Assembly (NCBI GenBank): GCA_964649725.1
Contig: CAZYTM010000003.1
Location: 186,001 to 250,000, forward strand
Length of the DNA stretch: 64,000 bases
Direction: 5' to 3'
Origin: CAZYTM01 sp964649725
GTDB lineage: Bacteria > Desulfobacterota > Desulfuromonadia > Geobacterales > Geobacteraceae
The position numbers and the translations under genes were made by a program. Of this stretch, positions 43,150 to 52,024 are shown one piece after another; position 1 is the stretch's first letter; each line of letters starts with the position of its first letter. Below the pieces are notes generated by a model. That model did not search any database. It saw only the letters and a list, made by a program, of their open reading frames with translations, and was not told the origin of the DNA.

Positions 43150-43956
43150 ATGAGACAGGCAACTCTGATATTGAAGGGGATGGCAGGGGTGTTGCTGCTC
43201 CTGATCGTACCGGGGATCAGTCTGGCGGCCGGAGGATACGGTGAGCGGTGCGGAGCTGATCACCCCTTTGTCACTTCGCTCTACCGGAGCATCCTGAAAC
43301 GGGAACCGGACAGCACCGGGGAGCGGAACTGGCGTGATTCGCTGAAGAGCGGCATGCCGCGGGAGGATGTCATCAGGAGGTTCTTCGATTCCCCGGAATA
43401 TATCGGCAGGCAGCGGAATAACAGCGATTATGCCCGCGATCTCTATGCTGCGGTGCTGGGGCGCTCTCCGGACAGCAGCGGACATGACTACTGGGTAGAG
43501 CGGCTGAACCAGGGGATGAGCCGGGCCGAGGTGTTGCAGCGCTTTTTCGAGAGTCAGGAATACCAGGGGATAGTGAGCAACTGCGGTAAATCGCCAAAGG
43601 GGAGCTACATGCAGCGCTGCGTGGATGACAACCAGTTCGTCACCTCGCTCTACCGGAGCATCCTGAAGCGGGAGCCTGACAGTGGCGGACATAACTACTG
43701 GGTCACCGGGCTGCGCGGCGACATGACCCGCGAACAGGTGATCAGCAGGTTTTTCGGCTCACCTGAATATCAGGGGTCTGGCAGAAGCAACCGCGACTAT
43801 GCCCGTGATCTCTATCACGGGGTATTGGGGCGGGAGCCTGACAGCTCCGGACTCTCCTACTGGATAGGAGCCCTGGACGGCGGCAAGAGCCGCGACCAGG
43901 TATTGTGGGGTTTCCTCGGCAGCCAGGAGTACAAGAAGCTGATGCGCTGTCGGTAG
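43150..43956 (+). CDS. Secreted DUF4214 repeat protein
   Basis: 268 residues from ATG 43150 (GGGGAGAGG upstream), with a signal peptide MRQATLILKGMAGVLLLLI cut near SLAAG. The rest is four copies of a DUF4214-type unit of about 50 residues: two of type VTSLYRSILKREPDS and two of type YARDLYAAVLGRSPDS, in the alternation ABAB, each ending in a PEY/QEY motif. The A copies are close even at DNA level, which suggests recent internal duplication. DUF4214 occurs in secreted and surface proteins. CGAD and CVDDN cysteines begin the A units. Confidence 0.88.
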   Translation: MRQATLILKGMAGVLLLLIVPGISLAAGGYGERCGADHPFVTSLYRSILKREPDSTGERNWRDSLKSGMPREDVIRRFFDSPEYIGRQRNNSDYARDLYAAVLGRSPDSSGHDYWVERLNQGMSRAEVLQRFFESQEYQGIVSNCGKSPKGSYMQRCVDDNQFVTSLYRSILKREPDSGGHNYWVTGLRGDMTREQVISRFFGSPEYQGSGRSNRDYARDLYHGVLGREPDSSGLSYWIGALDGGKSRDQVLWGFLGSQEYKKLMRCR

Positions 43957-44033
43957 TGGCTGGAATCGGTTCCATTGCGGCCGATTCTGTGTTATAGGAT
44001 TATCATTGAGATGAGACAACCGGAGGGGGGACC

Positions 44034-44729
44034 ATGGCTGAGACGATGGAGATCACATACTGCTATACCTTTGAAGATGGCCGGCAGAAGGAGTTCACGG
44101 CGCAGCTCGACCTGGCCACCCTGACCCTGATGAAGCAGCAGGGGACGCCGCCGGCCTGGGCCGAACTGCACAATCACCGCTGCGAGGTCTGCAAGATACA
44201 CGACCAGACCCCTTTCTGCCCTATTGCAGCCAACCTGGCCGACATCGTCGAGGAGTTCAAGGACTTCTTCTCCTACCAGCAGGTGAACGTCACCGTCACC
44301 ACCCGCGAGCGGAGCTACCTGAAAAGCACTACCATCCAGGAGGGGCTTTCGGCGCTGATAGGCATCATCATGGTCTCCAGCGGCTGCCCGAGCATGGAGC
44401 GTCTGAAACCGATGGTCCGCTTCCACCTCCCCTTCGCCACTCTTGAAGAGACGGTCTACCGGATGGTATCGACCTATCTGGTGGCCCAGTACTACCTGAA
44501 CCGCGACGGCAAGCCGGCTGATCTGCAGCTGGATGGGCTGGAGGCGATCTACAACGAGGTTATCGAGGTGAACAAGAGCTTTGCCAAGCGGCTCACCGAT
44601 GCCGCCAAGCGGGACGCCAACGTCAATGCGCTGGTCAATCTCGACTGCTTTGCCGCCATGGTCCCCTTTGCCGCCCAGGATCTGCTGAACGACATCGAGA
44701 CCTATTTCCTCGCCTATCTGAGCGATTAG
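44034..44729 (+). CDS. DUF6901-like protein, function unknown
   Basis: 231 residues, cytoplasmic in character, starting at ATG 44034 with GAGGGGGGACC. The N-terminal third has a CxxC-type knuckle (HRCEVCKIHDQTPFCPIAANL) with a third cysteine, suggesting a metal site. The remainder is helical (DIVEEFKDFFSYQQV and ETVYRMVSTYLVAQYYLNR). I recognise similar conserved hypothetical proteins in Geobacter-type genomes but no function. No operon partner is adjacent. Confidence 0.65.
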   Translation: MAETMEITYCYTFEDGRQKEFTAQLDLATLTLMKQQGTPPAWAELHNHRCEVCKIHDQTPFCPIAANLADIVEEFKDFFSYQQVNVTVTTRERSYLKSTTIQEGLSALIGIIMVSSGCPSMERLKPMVRFHLPFATLEETVYRMVSTYLVAQYYLNRDGKPADLQLDGLEAIYNEVIEVNKSFAKRLTDAAKRDANVNALVNLDCFAAMVPFAAQDLLNDIETYFLAYLSD

Positions 44730-44756
44730 AACAAAAAGCAGAGCCGCAATACAAGT

Positions 44757-44812
44757 GAGCCACTAAGGTGACGAAGGAGAACCTGACTTCGTCCCCTGCG
44801 TGGCTTTCATTA
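44757..44812. terminator. Convergent hairpin between DUF6901-like and PHP genes
   Basis: GACGAAG pairs with CTTCGTC inside an outer GCCAC/GTGGC stem, followed by TTTCATTATT. It lies in the convergent gap and probably terminates both transcripts. Confidence 0.5.
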
Positions 44813-44813
44813 T

Positions 44814-46112
44814 TCAACTTTTCCCTTCTCCCTTCGATCCCGGCAGCCCCTTGGCCATCCCGGCCAGCTCCCCTGCGGCAAAGACCCTGATCCTGCCAAA
44901 CTCACCGTCGTAACCGGGCTGCCGCAGCACCTCGCCGCGCCGCATCCTCCCTACCGCCTCGGCCAGCAGGGGCGAATAATCGGCTATCTCCGCAGTAGCA
45001 GCACGGAGAAGCAGGTCGAACTCCGAACCGAAGCGAGCGATGCAGCGGCCATATTCCTGGGTCACCTTTTTACTGGCCGGGCCGACCTGCAACAACTCCC
45101 CCAGCAGCTCCGGGAGCGGTATCAGGTTGATCGACTCCGGTGCATCCGGCGGGAAGAACGGCTCTTGCCGGTCTGCCAGCTCCATGACCCGGTGCAGCAC
45201 GCCGATCGTCAGCGGCCGGCCGCAGACCGGGCAGAGGCCGGAGAGCCTGCGGGTCGCAGCAGGTTCGAGACAGACCTGGCAGTCGCGATGGCCATCGGCA
45301 TGATACTTCCCCTCTTCCGGGAAAAACTCCACAGTCCCCCGGAAGCTCTCCCGGCGGTTCCCTTTGATGGCGGCACGGAGCGAATAATAGTCGAGTCCGG
45401 TGGCAAGGATATTCACCTCCCGGCCGAGTTTGGCCGGCGAGTGACAGTCGGAGTTGGAGAGCAGGGCAAACCGGTCGAGGGCCGAGATAAGGCGATTCAT
45501 GGCCGGATCTGAGGAGAGTCCGGTCTCCAGGGCGAAGATCTCTCCGCTTAAGTCGCCGAAGCACTCTTCGATCGAATCGAACCCTGACCTGGAGCCGAAC
45601 AGGGAGAACCAGGGGGTCCAGATGTGGGCCGGCACCAGGAAACCATCCGGCGCCTCGGTGAGGACGATCTCCAGCAGGTCGCGCACATCGAGGCCGAGGA
45701 TCGGCCGGCCGTCGGCATTCAGGTTGCCGATCCTGGCCAGCCGGCTGTTGAGCCGTTCAGCAGCAGCCAGATCAGGGAGGTAGATCAGCGAATGGACCTT
45801 GCGCACCTTGCCATGGCGCTTGTAGATAGTGGAAATTTCTGCTGAAAGGAGGAAGCGGACCGTTGTCTGCGCCGGTGCGACACCGGGGAGCGCGGCCGGC
45901 ACCTTTTCGTCCCTGAGGCGGAAGAGCCCCGGCTCGGCCGGCAGCAGCTCTTCCCTAAGCCTGGCGAACCAGCCTGGATGGGTGAAATCACCGCTCCCGA
46001 CCACCGCTATCCCCTTCACCTGCGCCCAGGCATAGAGCCCGGCCAGGGTACTCTGGCTGCTGGTGGCCCGGGAATAGGGGGAATGGATATGGAGATCGGC
46101 GATATACTCCAT
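44814..46112 (-). CDS. PHP-domain, TIGR00375/endonuclease Q-like protein
   Basis: 432 residues. The PHP metal-binding start DLHIHSPYSRATS is followed by GSGDFTHPGWF and, further on, the family's HIWTPWFSLFGS and SNSDCHSPAKLGRE motifs. A zinc knuckle CQVC...CPVC lies near residues 285-305. This is the TIGR00375/UvrD-associated group, whose archaeal relatives include endonuclease Q, which cuts DNA at deaminated bases. The domain order fits, so a DNA repair role is likely but unproven for this bacterial member. The tail (KGLPGSKGEGKS) is short and basic. Confidence 0.85.
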   Translation of the reverse strand: MEYIADLHIHSPYSRATSSQSTLAGLYAWAQVKGIAVVGSGDFTHPGWFARLREELLPAEPGLFRLRDEKVPAALPGVAPAQTTVRFLLSAEISTIYKRHGKVRKVHSLIYLPDLAAAERLNSRLARIGNLNADGRPILGLDVRDLLEIVLTEAPDGFLVPAHIWTPWFSLFGSRSGFDSIEECFGDLSGEIFALETGLSSDPAMNRLISALDRFALLSNSDCHSPAKLGREVNILATGLDYYSLRAAIKGNRRESFRGTVEFFPEEGKYHADGHRDCQVCLEPAATRRLSGLCPVCGRPLTIGVLHRVMELADRQEPFFPPDAPESINLIPLPELLGELLQVGPASKKVTQEYGRCIARFGSEFDLLLRAATAEIADYSPLLAEAVGRMRRGEVLRQPGYDGEFGRIRVFAAGELAGMAKGLPGSKGEGKS

Positions 46113-46296
46113 TTTGCCTCCATTACAATATATTCTGAACCATTACTTTAGCCGGGGTGAAGAGGCATGTCCACTTCTATCTGAGCTAGATTAATGCTGG
46201 ATTGAAAATCATGCGAATGGATTATCTGGGCAGGGGCTAGCAAAGGGTATGGCATCGGCGATGGAATAATACGGCTTCAGCACTGCACTGCATGAA

Positions 46297-48306
46297 CTAT
46301 GTATCTGCTCTACCCTGGGGAGAGAGGGTGAAGAAGAAGGTCGCCCCCTGCCCGATACTGGCATCGGCCCAGATCCGTCCGCCATGCCGGCCGATGATCC
46401 GCTGCACCGTGGCAAGACCGATACCAGCCCCTTCGAATTCAGCGCCATGCAGCCGTTGAAAGGGGACAAAGAGCTTGTTGGCATAATGCATGTCAAAGCC
46501 GACTCCATTGTCCCGGACAAAATAACAGTTACCTTCGCCGTTGTCGAACACCCCCACCTCGATTCTGGCCTGAGAATTATGCGCAGTATATTTCCAGGCG
46601 TTCCCGAGCAGGTTCTCCAGCATCTGTCTAAGCAGCACCTGGTCACCAAGCACCTGCATCCCCTCGGCAACGACTATCTCCACATGGCGTTCCGGTTCGG
46701 TCTCCTGCAACATGGCCGCCACAGACCAGGCCATTTCGCTCAGATCGACCGGCATGCAGTGGAGTTCACCCCTGCTCGCCTTCGACAGGGTGAGTATCTC
46801 TTCGATCATCACCCCCAGCCGCTCGCTGGCGCTCCCTATCCGCTGCAGATAATCCTCCCCCTGCGGGGTCAATTGACTGGCGCACTCATCTCTGAGCGCA
46901 TGGCTGAAGCCCTTTATATGCCGGAGAGGCGCCTTCAGGTCGTGGGAGATGGAATAGCTGAAAGACTCCAGCTCCCGGTTGGCTGCCTCCAACTGGGAGG
47001 TCCGCTGGGCGACCCGTTCCTCCAGGGTAGCGTTCAATCTGCGTAGCTCCTCTTCGTTCCGTTTCCGTTCGGTGATGTCACGTTGCACCTCGACCACGCC
47101 GACGACCTTCCCATAGGCGTCATGGAACGGCGAAGCGACCACATCCAGCCAGATTTGCCGGCCAGCCATATTGAACAGGAGTTCCTTCCCGTGCAGTCCG
47201 CCATCAGCAATGCATAACGCCACCGGACAGTGATCGCAGCGCTCTCTCCGCTGTCGGAACGCCCTGAAGCATTCATCCCCCTGGTGGTCACCGAACATCC
47301 TTTTGTTGGCTGCGTTCTGGTAGAGGATGCGGAACTCTGTACTGATCAGCACCATCCCGTCCGCCATGCAGGTCATGGTACTCTCCAGTTTACTCTTCTC
47401 TTCGACCAGTGAGTTCTGGGCGTTCAGGTACTCATCCACCTGCTGTCGCAGCTCTTCTTCGGTCGCGGCCAGCTCTTCGTAATTGGCCCGCAGCTCCTCC
47501 TCGGTGGCGCTCAACTCCTCGTTACTTTGCTGCAGTACCACTTCCCGCTCTATCAGGGTCTTGGTATCCCGGCCGATCCGCCGCCCCCCCCAGCCGATGG
47601 CGGTAATCCCGAAGAACCAGGTAAACCCGTGCCAGGACCAGATCTGCTTTATCTCTGCCTGTTGCGCCACCTGCAGACCTGCCAGCGGTATCATTACACT
47701 CACCCCACCAGCCACGTCCCCTGGCCGGTAACCCTGGCTATAGTGGCACTTGAGACAGGCGGCTTCGACGATAAAGGGGCGGATCAGCCGGAAATAGCTC
47801 TGGCCGTCGCTTTCAACGAAACTGCTCACCTCTTTCTCGCCGGTCGCAAATCTCTTCAGCGCTGCAGCCTCCCAGTCGTCAGGCGTATTTATATGGTTGA
47901 GCGGCATGAGGCTGCAGATGTGCCCCTGTGGACCGTCGAAATCCTTGGCGGTCTGGAACACCTGGCGGGTCATGTAGGCAGGGTTGATCAGGGTAAGCTG
48001 GCGACCGGAAGGGGTGACGATGTCCCGCTCCGGGATATGGGCAAGTTTCGGGTTGGGGGGTGATTCAGCCGAGGCTACTACGTAAAGGCCGCCACGCCTG
48101 GCAGCCCAGCGGCGGTAGAGGGTGTCTTTGGCAAAGGCCATCCGCGCCTCGGCCCGGGCGATATTCTCGAAATTTTCCCGATTACCGGCAAGTTGGAAAT
48201 GGCAGGAGAATAGGGTGACGAGAGTCCAGCCGGTGCCGGCCAGCACCGTATAAATCCAGATCCGCCTTACCTTTGCAAGGCCTTCCCGGCCCTGGAGGGT
48301 TGCCAT
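46297..48306 (-). CDS. Haem-sensor histidine kinase with Tll0287-like domain
   Basis: 669 residues from the ATG at 48306, which has AAAGGTGG seven bases upstream; a GTG seven codons earlier is less likely. One membrane segment (about 17-33), then a periplasmic DUF3365/Tll0287-like domain with the c-type haem motif CLKCH at C184/C187/H188, and a second membrane segment around 225-245. Inside the cell come a coiled coil (EELSATEEELRANYEEL), a PAS domain with a Cys-rich patch (RCDHCPVALC), HisKA (FSYSISHDLKAPLRH) and HATPase with DNGVGF and GIGLATVQRI. It probably senses redox state or gases. Confidence 0.92.
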   Translation of the reverse strand: MATLQGREGLAKVRRIWIYTVLAGTGWTLVTLFSCHFQLAGNRENFENIARAEARMAFAKDTLYRRWAARRGGLYVVASAESPPNPKLAHIPERDIVTPSGRQLTLINPAYMTRQVFQTAKDFDGPQGHICSLMPLNHINTPDDWEAAALKRFATGEKEVSSFVESDGQSYFRLIRPFIVEAACLKCHYSQGYRPGDVAGGVSVMIPLAGLQVAQQAEIKQIWSWHGFTWFFGITAIGWGGRRIGRDTKTLIEREVVLQQSNEELSATEEELRANYEELAATEEELRQQVDEYLNAQNSLVEEKSKLESTMTCMADGMVLISTEFRILYQNAANKRMFGDHQGDECFRAFRQRRERCDHCPVALCIADGGLHGKELLFNMAGRQIWLDVVASPFHDAYGKVVGVVEVQRDITERKRNEEELRRLNATLEERVAQRTSQLEAANRELESFSYSISHDLKAPLRHIKGFSHALRDECASQLTPQGEDYLQRIGSASERLGVMIEEILTLSKASRGELHCMPVDLSEMAWSVAAMLQETEPERHVEIVVAEGMQVLGDQVLLRQMLENLLGNAWKYTAHNSQARIEVGVFDNGEGNCYFVRDNGVGFDMHYANKLFVPFQRLHGAEFEGAGIGLATVQRIIGRHGGRIWADASIGQGATFFFTLSPQGRADT

Positions 48307-48373
48307 GACGAACCACCTTTCCGGCACATTGGCCGTACTTAATCATAGCTCGTCACAAGCGGCTGTCAATCAG

Positions 48374-50281
48374 CTATTCCCCTAGGTAGGTGTAAGACAA
48401 AAGAGTCCGGTCGAGCAACTCCAGGAAGTGACTGCTCTCTTCGATGGAGACCTTGCGCGAGGCGACGCTCTTCTCCAGGGTGTCACGGACATGCTTCAGG
48501 ATCTCCGGCCCCTTGTACTGGACATATTTCAGGCTCTCCCAGATGGCGTCGCCATTTATCACCGTATCGATCTTGTAGTTGGTCTTCTTGTTGAAAGTGA
48601 TATGCACCGCATTGGTGTCGCCGAAGAGATTGTGCAGATCACCGAGGATCTCCTGGTAGGCGCCGATGAGGAAGAAGCCGATATAGTAATCCTCCTCCTT
48701 TTTCACCTTGTGCAGCGGCAGATGCTTGCTCCGGCCATGCTCGCCGACAAAGCTGGTGATCTCGCCATCCGAGTCGCAGGTGATATCGGCGATGGAGGCC
48801 ATCACATCCGGTTTCTGGTTGAGCCGCTGGATCGGCATGATCGGGAAGAGCTGGTCGATGGCCCAGGAGTCGGGGATCGACTGGAAGAGGGAGAAGTTGG
48901 CAAAATAGGTCTGCCGCAGCGACAGCTGGAAGTTCTGCAGCTCCTCCGGAATAGGCTTGATCCGTTCGACGATACCGTTGATCTTGCGGAAGATCCTGGT
49001 ACAGAGCCACTCGGCCACAGCCCGGTCATGCAGGTTCAAATAACCGAGATTGAAGAGACTCACCGCCTCCTGGATCAGCTGCATGGTGTCGTGATAGTCC
49101 TCCCGTAGCGAATAGCGGTCGATACTCTGGTAGATGTCGACCAGTTTCTTTACTGTCGGAGCCAGCTCGACACCGCTCTCCAGCACCTCCTCGAAGTCGG
49201 TGGTGAGGCTCTGGGTGTTGGTATTGAGCGCATTGGTGACCAGCACCGAATAGTGGGCGACGATCGCCCGCCCCGATTCCGAGATGATGTTCGGACACTC
49301 CACCCCGGCCTCGTCGCAGATGTTCTTGATCTGGTAGACCACGTCATTGGCATACTCCTCCACCGTGTAGTTGACGCTGGAGAAGTAGCTCGACTTGGAA
49401 CCGTCGTAATCGACCCCGAGGCCGCCACCGATATCGACATAATCGAGACCGACCCCCATCTTCCGCATCTCGGCATAGATGCGGGTCCCTTCGATCAGCG
49501 CGTTCTTGATCTTGTCGATCTTGGTGATCTGGCTGCCGATATGGAAATGGAGCAGTTTCAGGCTCCCTAACAGCCCCTGCTCTTCGAGCAGTTCGATGGC
49601 AGTGATTATCTCGGAGATGCGCAGCCCGAACTTGGCATCCTCCCCCCCGGAGGTGGCCCACTTGCCGGTCCCTTTGGAGGAGAGCTTGACCCTGATGCCG
49701 AGCTTCGGCACGATGCCGGTCTTCTTCGAGAGGGCGATGATCTTCTCCAGCTCGAACAGCTTCTCCACCACGATGGTGATGTCATAGCCGATCTTGGTGG
49801 CGTACAGTACTGTCTCGATATATTCGGCATCCTTGTAACCGTTGCAGATGATCGGTACGCCGTTGCCGGTGGCAAAGGAGATAGCCACCACCAACTCCGC
49901 CTTGGAGCCTACCTCCAGACCGATCTTGTAGCGCTTGCCGAAATGGGCGATCGCCTCCACCACCTGGCGCTGCTGGTTCACCTTGATCGGGTAGAAGGTC
50001 TGGTACCTGGCCGGGTAGTCGTTCTCGGCTATCGCCCCCTTGAAGGCGCGGTTGATGGCAGCTATCCGCCCCTCCAGGATATCCATGAAACGGAGCAGGA
50101 TCGGCGGCTTGATCTTCCGCTTGATCAGGTCGTCCACCAGTTCGCGCAGGTCGATGGAGTATTTGGAGGTGGGTGATGGGTGGACGCAGACATTCCCCTT
50201 CTTGTTGATGGAAAAGAGGTCGGCACCCCAGTTGTCGATGTTGTAGATCTTGGCGGAGTCAGCGATGTTCCATCGTTCCAT
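48374..50281 (-). CDS. speA: Biosynthetic arginine decarboxylase
   Basis: 635 residues, the family's usual length. Typical motifs include the PLP-lysine YPIKVNQQRQVVEAI, LHFHIGSQITKI, DIGGGLGVDYDGS and the long C-terminal extension. It converts arginine to agmatine, the first step of polyamine synthesis in bacteria that lack ornithine decarboxylase. AGGAGGATAAC precedes the start. It is the last gene of the polyamine cluster in transcription order, separated from the decarboxylase gene by a repeat-filled 278-bp gap, so it may have its own promoter. An agmatine hydrolase is not in the window. Confidence 0.95.
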   Translation of the reverse strand: MERWNIADSAKIYNIDNWGADLFSINKKGNVCVHPSPTSKYSIDLRELVDDLIKRKIKPPILLRFMDILEGRIAAINRAFKGAIAENDYPARYQTFYPIKVNQQRQVVEAIAHFGKRYKIGLEVGSKAELVVAISFATGNGVPIICNGYKDAEYIETVLYATKIGYDITIVVEKLFELEKIIALSKKTGIVPKLGIRVKLSSKGTGKWATSGGEDAKFGLRISEIITAIELLEEQGLLGSLKLLHFHIGSQITKIDKIKNALIEGTRIYAEMRKMGVGLDYVDIGGGLGVDYDGSKSSYFSSVNYTVEEYANDVVYQIKNICDEAGVECPNIISESGRAIVAHYSVLVTNALNTNTQSLTTDFEEVLESGVELAPTVKKLVDIYQSIDRYSLREDYHDTMQLIQEAVSLFNLGYLNLHDRAVAEWLCTRIFRKINGIVERIKPIPEELQNFQLSLRQTYFANFSLFQSIPDSWAIDQLFPIMPIQRLNQKPDVMASIADITCDSDGEITSFVGEHGRSKHLPLHKVKKEEDYYIGFFLIGAYQEILGDLHNLFGDTNAVHITFNKKTNYKIDTVINGDAIWESLKYVQYKGPEILKHVRDTLEKSVASRKVSIEESSHFLELLDRTLLSYTYLGE

Positions 50282-50335
50282 GTTATCCTCCTGGCAACGC
50301 CATATTTGCGCCCTTCCGACATCTGTTCCTCGGCA

Positions 50336-50413
50336 GGCTCCTCGACGTAGCGCTGCTACGCCTGCGGCCCTACCTCGTCACAGCCGCCGGAATCATCGCA
50401 AATCTGACGTTGC
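50336..50413. repeat. Divergent reversed copy of the dispersed palindromic repeat
   Basis: Read on the minus strand, this stretch contains GCAGGCGTAGCAGCGCTACG and a CGTCAGAT phrase similar to those of the 50453 and 53355 copies. It is less well conserved than those. Confidence 0.45.
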
Positions 50414-50452
50414 TGTTATGTTTTTGATTTTACTACCGGGACGAGAGATTTC

Positions 50453-50556
50453 GGCCAGATCGGCGTCACCCGCAGAAAGCCCGGCGGAGGCGTAGCAGCG
50501 CTACGCCGCACAACGAGGCTTTCGAGGATGGCGGCGAGATGGTCGGAAGATATCGC
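50453..50556. repeat. ~100-bp dispersed repeat, copy next to nspC
   Basis: Contains GGAGGCGTAGCAGCGCTACG at 50486, with flanks (AGATCGGCG, CACCCGCAG, CGAGGATGGCGGCGAGATGG) that match the copy at 53355. It ends 4 bp beyond the nspC stop. It has no coding potential on either strand. Confidence 0.7.
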
Positions 50557-50559
50557 CCC

Positions 50560-51708
50560 CTATGACAAACGCGATTTAAAATCTTCGTACCCGAACCTGC
50601 GCACCACCTGCAGTTCACCATTTTCAGGCTCGAACATACAGATGGCCGGATGCTGGATGCCGTTGAACATGGTGCTCTTGACCATGGTATAGTGGGCCAT
50701 ATCCTCGAATACCAGCCGGTCGCCGACCTTGAGCGGGCGCTCGAAAGACCAGTCGCCGATAATGTCGCCGGCCAGGCAGGAGGGGCCGGCCAGCCGGTAA
50801 TCATGGGGCTTGACCCCTGGCTCGAAACCGCCAGTGATCACCGGGCGGTAGGGCATCTCCAGCACATCGGGCATATGGCAGGTGGCCGAGACATCGAGGA
50901 TGGCGATATCGATCTCATTATGGACGATGTCGAGCACTTCGGCCAGCAGCAGACCGGTACCGATAGCGATCGCCTCCCCCGGTTCCAGATAGACCTCCAC
51001 GCCGTATCTACCCTTGAAGTACTTCACCAGCTCCACCAGCCGGTCGATATCGTACCCCTCCCTGGTGATATGGTGGCCGCCGCCAAGATTGAGCCACTTC
51101 ATCCCGTGGAGGAAGCGACCGAACCTCTCCTCGAAGACCTTTGCCGTCCGCTCAAGCGGTTCGAAGAGCTGTTCGCAGAGGGTATGGAAATGGAGCCCCT
51201 CTACACCGGCCAGCGACCTCCCTTCAAACTCCCCCCGCGGGATGCCGAGCCGCGATTTGGGGGCGCAGGGGTCGTAGATAGCGGTATGCCCTTCGGAGTG
51301 CTCCGGATTGACCCGCAGCCCGATGGAGACGCTGCTCCTCTCCCAGAAGGGGCGGAACCGCTCCAGCTGGGCAAAGGAGTTGAATACCAGGTGATCGGAT
51401 ATGGCAAGCAGCTCGACGACATCGCTATCCTTGAAGGCAGCGGCAAAGGAGTGCACCTCAGCGCCGTACTCCTCCCGGCCGAGCCGCGCCTCCCAGGGGG
51501 AGCTGGCACAGACGCCATGCAAGGTCTCGCGGATGAGGGGAAAGAGAGACCACATGGAGAAGGCCTTGAGCGCCATGAGGATCTTGGCGCCGGAGCGCTT
51601 TTGCACCCCATCCAGGATCGCCAGGTTATGCCGCAGCCTTCCCAGGTCGACCACGTAGGCCGGAGAAGGGGCAAGCGCGAGGATCTTGTCGATATCGATC
51701 CCGGTCAT
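50560..51708 (-). CDS. nspC: Carboxynorspermidine/carboxyspermidine decarboxylase
   Basis: 382 residues of the alanine-racemase-fold, PLP-dependent NspC family: PAYVVDLGRLRHNLAIL, the lysine in KILMALKAFSMW, GLRVNPEHSEGHTAIYD, LNLGGGHHI and CYMPDVLE-type CHMPDVLEMPYRP. It removes CO2 from carboxyspermidine or carboxynorspermidine. It overlaps the small membrane-protein gene by 4 bp and follows the dehydrogenase gene, so it acts on the dehydrogenase product. Assignment to this enzyme group is firm; C7 or C8 product preference cannot be read. Confidence 0.92.
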   Translation of the reverse strand: MTGIDIDKILALAPSPAYVVDLGRLRHNLAILDGVQKRSGAKILMALKAFSMWSLFPLIRETLHGVCASSPWEARLGREEYGAEVHSFAAAFKDSDVVELLAISDHLVFNSFAQLERFRPFWERSSVSIGLRVNPEHSEGHTAIYDPCAPKSRLGIPRGEFEGRSLAGVEGLHFHTLCEQLFEPLERTAKVFEERFGRFLHGMKWLNLGGGHHITREGYDIDRLVELVKYFKGRYGVEVYLEPGEAIAIGTGLLLAEVLDIVHNEIDIAILDVSATCHMPDVLEMPYRPVITGGFEPGVKPHDYRLAGPSCLAGDIIGDWSFERPLKVGDRLVFEDMAHYTMVKSTMFNGIQHPAICMFEPENGELQVVRRFGYEDFKSRLS

Positions 51709-51947
51709 GTTGACCCTGTCTGTTTTTCCAGCAACTCCCTTATATCTTTCAACTGGGCTTGAATAGCTTCTGCAGTTACCCTGTTTTTATAAGCCATGAT
51801 GATCAGTTTTACCGATACGAGGAAGACCCCGGTCTCCAGTAACAGCTCGTGAGTAAGCCCTTTTGTAAAAATAGAACCGATGAACAACACAAGTGTAACG
51901 AACATAACGATTAATGAGCCAGGGTCATTCCTGTGAATATTTCTCAT
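51705..51947 (-). CDS. Small two-TM protein between the two polyamine genes
   Basis: 80 residues from ATG 51947 (AAGGTG six bases upstream; an in-frame GTG lies three codons earlier). Two hydrophobic segments (SLIVMFVTLVLFIGSIF and LLLETGVFLVSVKLIIMAY) are followed by a charged helical tail (EAIQAQLKDIRELLEKQ). Its last codons overlap the nspC start, so it is translationally coupled. No family is recognised. Its place in the operon hints at a polyamine-related membrane role, though this is speculation. Confidence 0.65.
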   Translation of the reverse strand: MRNIHRNDPGSLIVMFVTLVLFIGSIFTKGLTHELLLETGVFLVSVKLIIMAYKNRVTAEAIQAQLKDIRELLEKQTGST

Positions 51948-52024
51948 ATAGATCACCTTCGTGAACAGTTTGTGAACTCAGACGCCCTCTCTCCCCCTGC
52001 CAGAAGACCGGTGCTGCGATTTTT

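Noticed and set aside
46113..46296. Frame on the minus strand at 46209-46670
   Set aside because: It overlaps the 3' end of the haem-sensor kinase in another frame and has a composition of a shadow.
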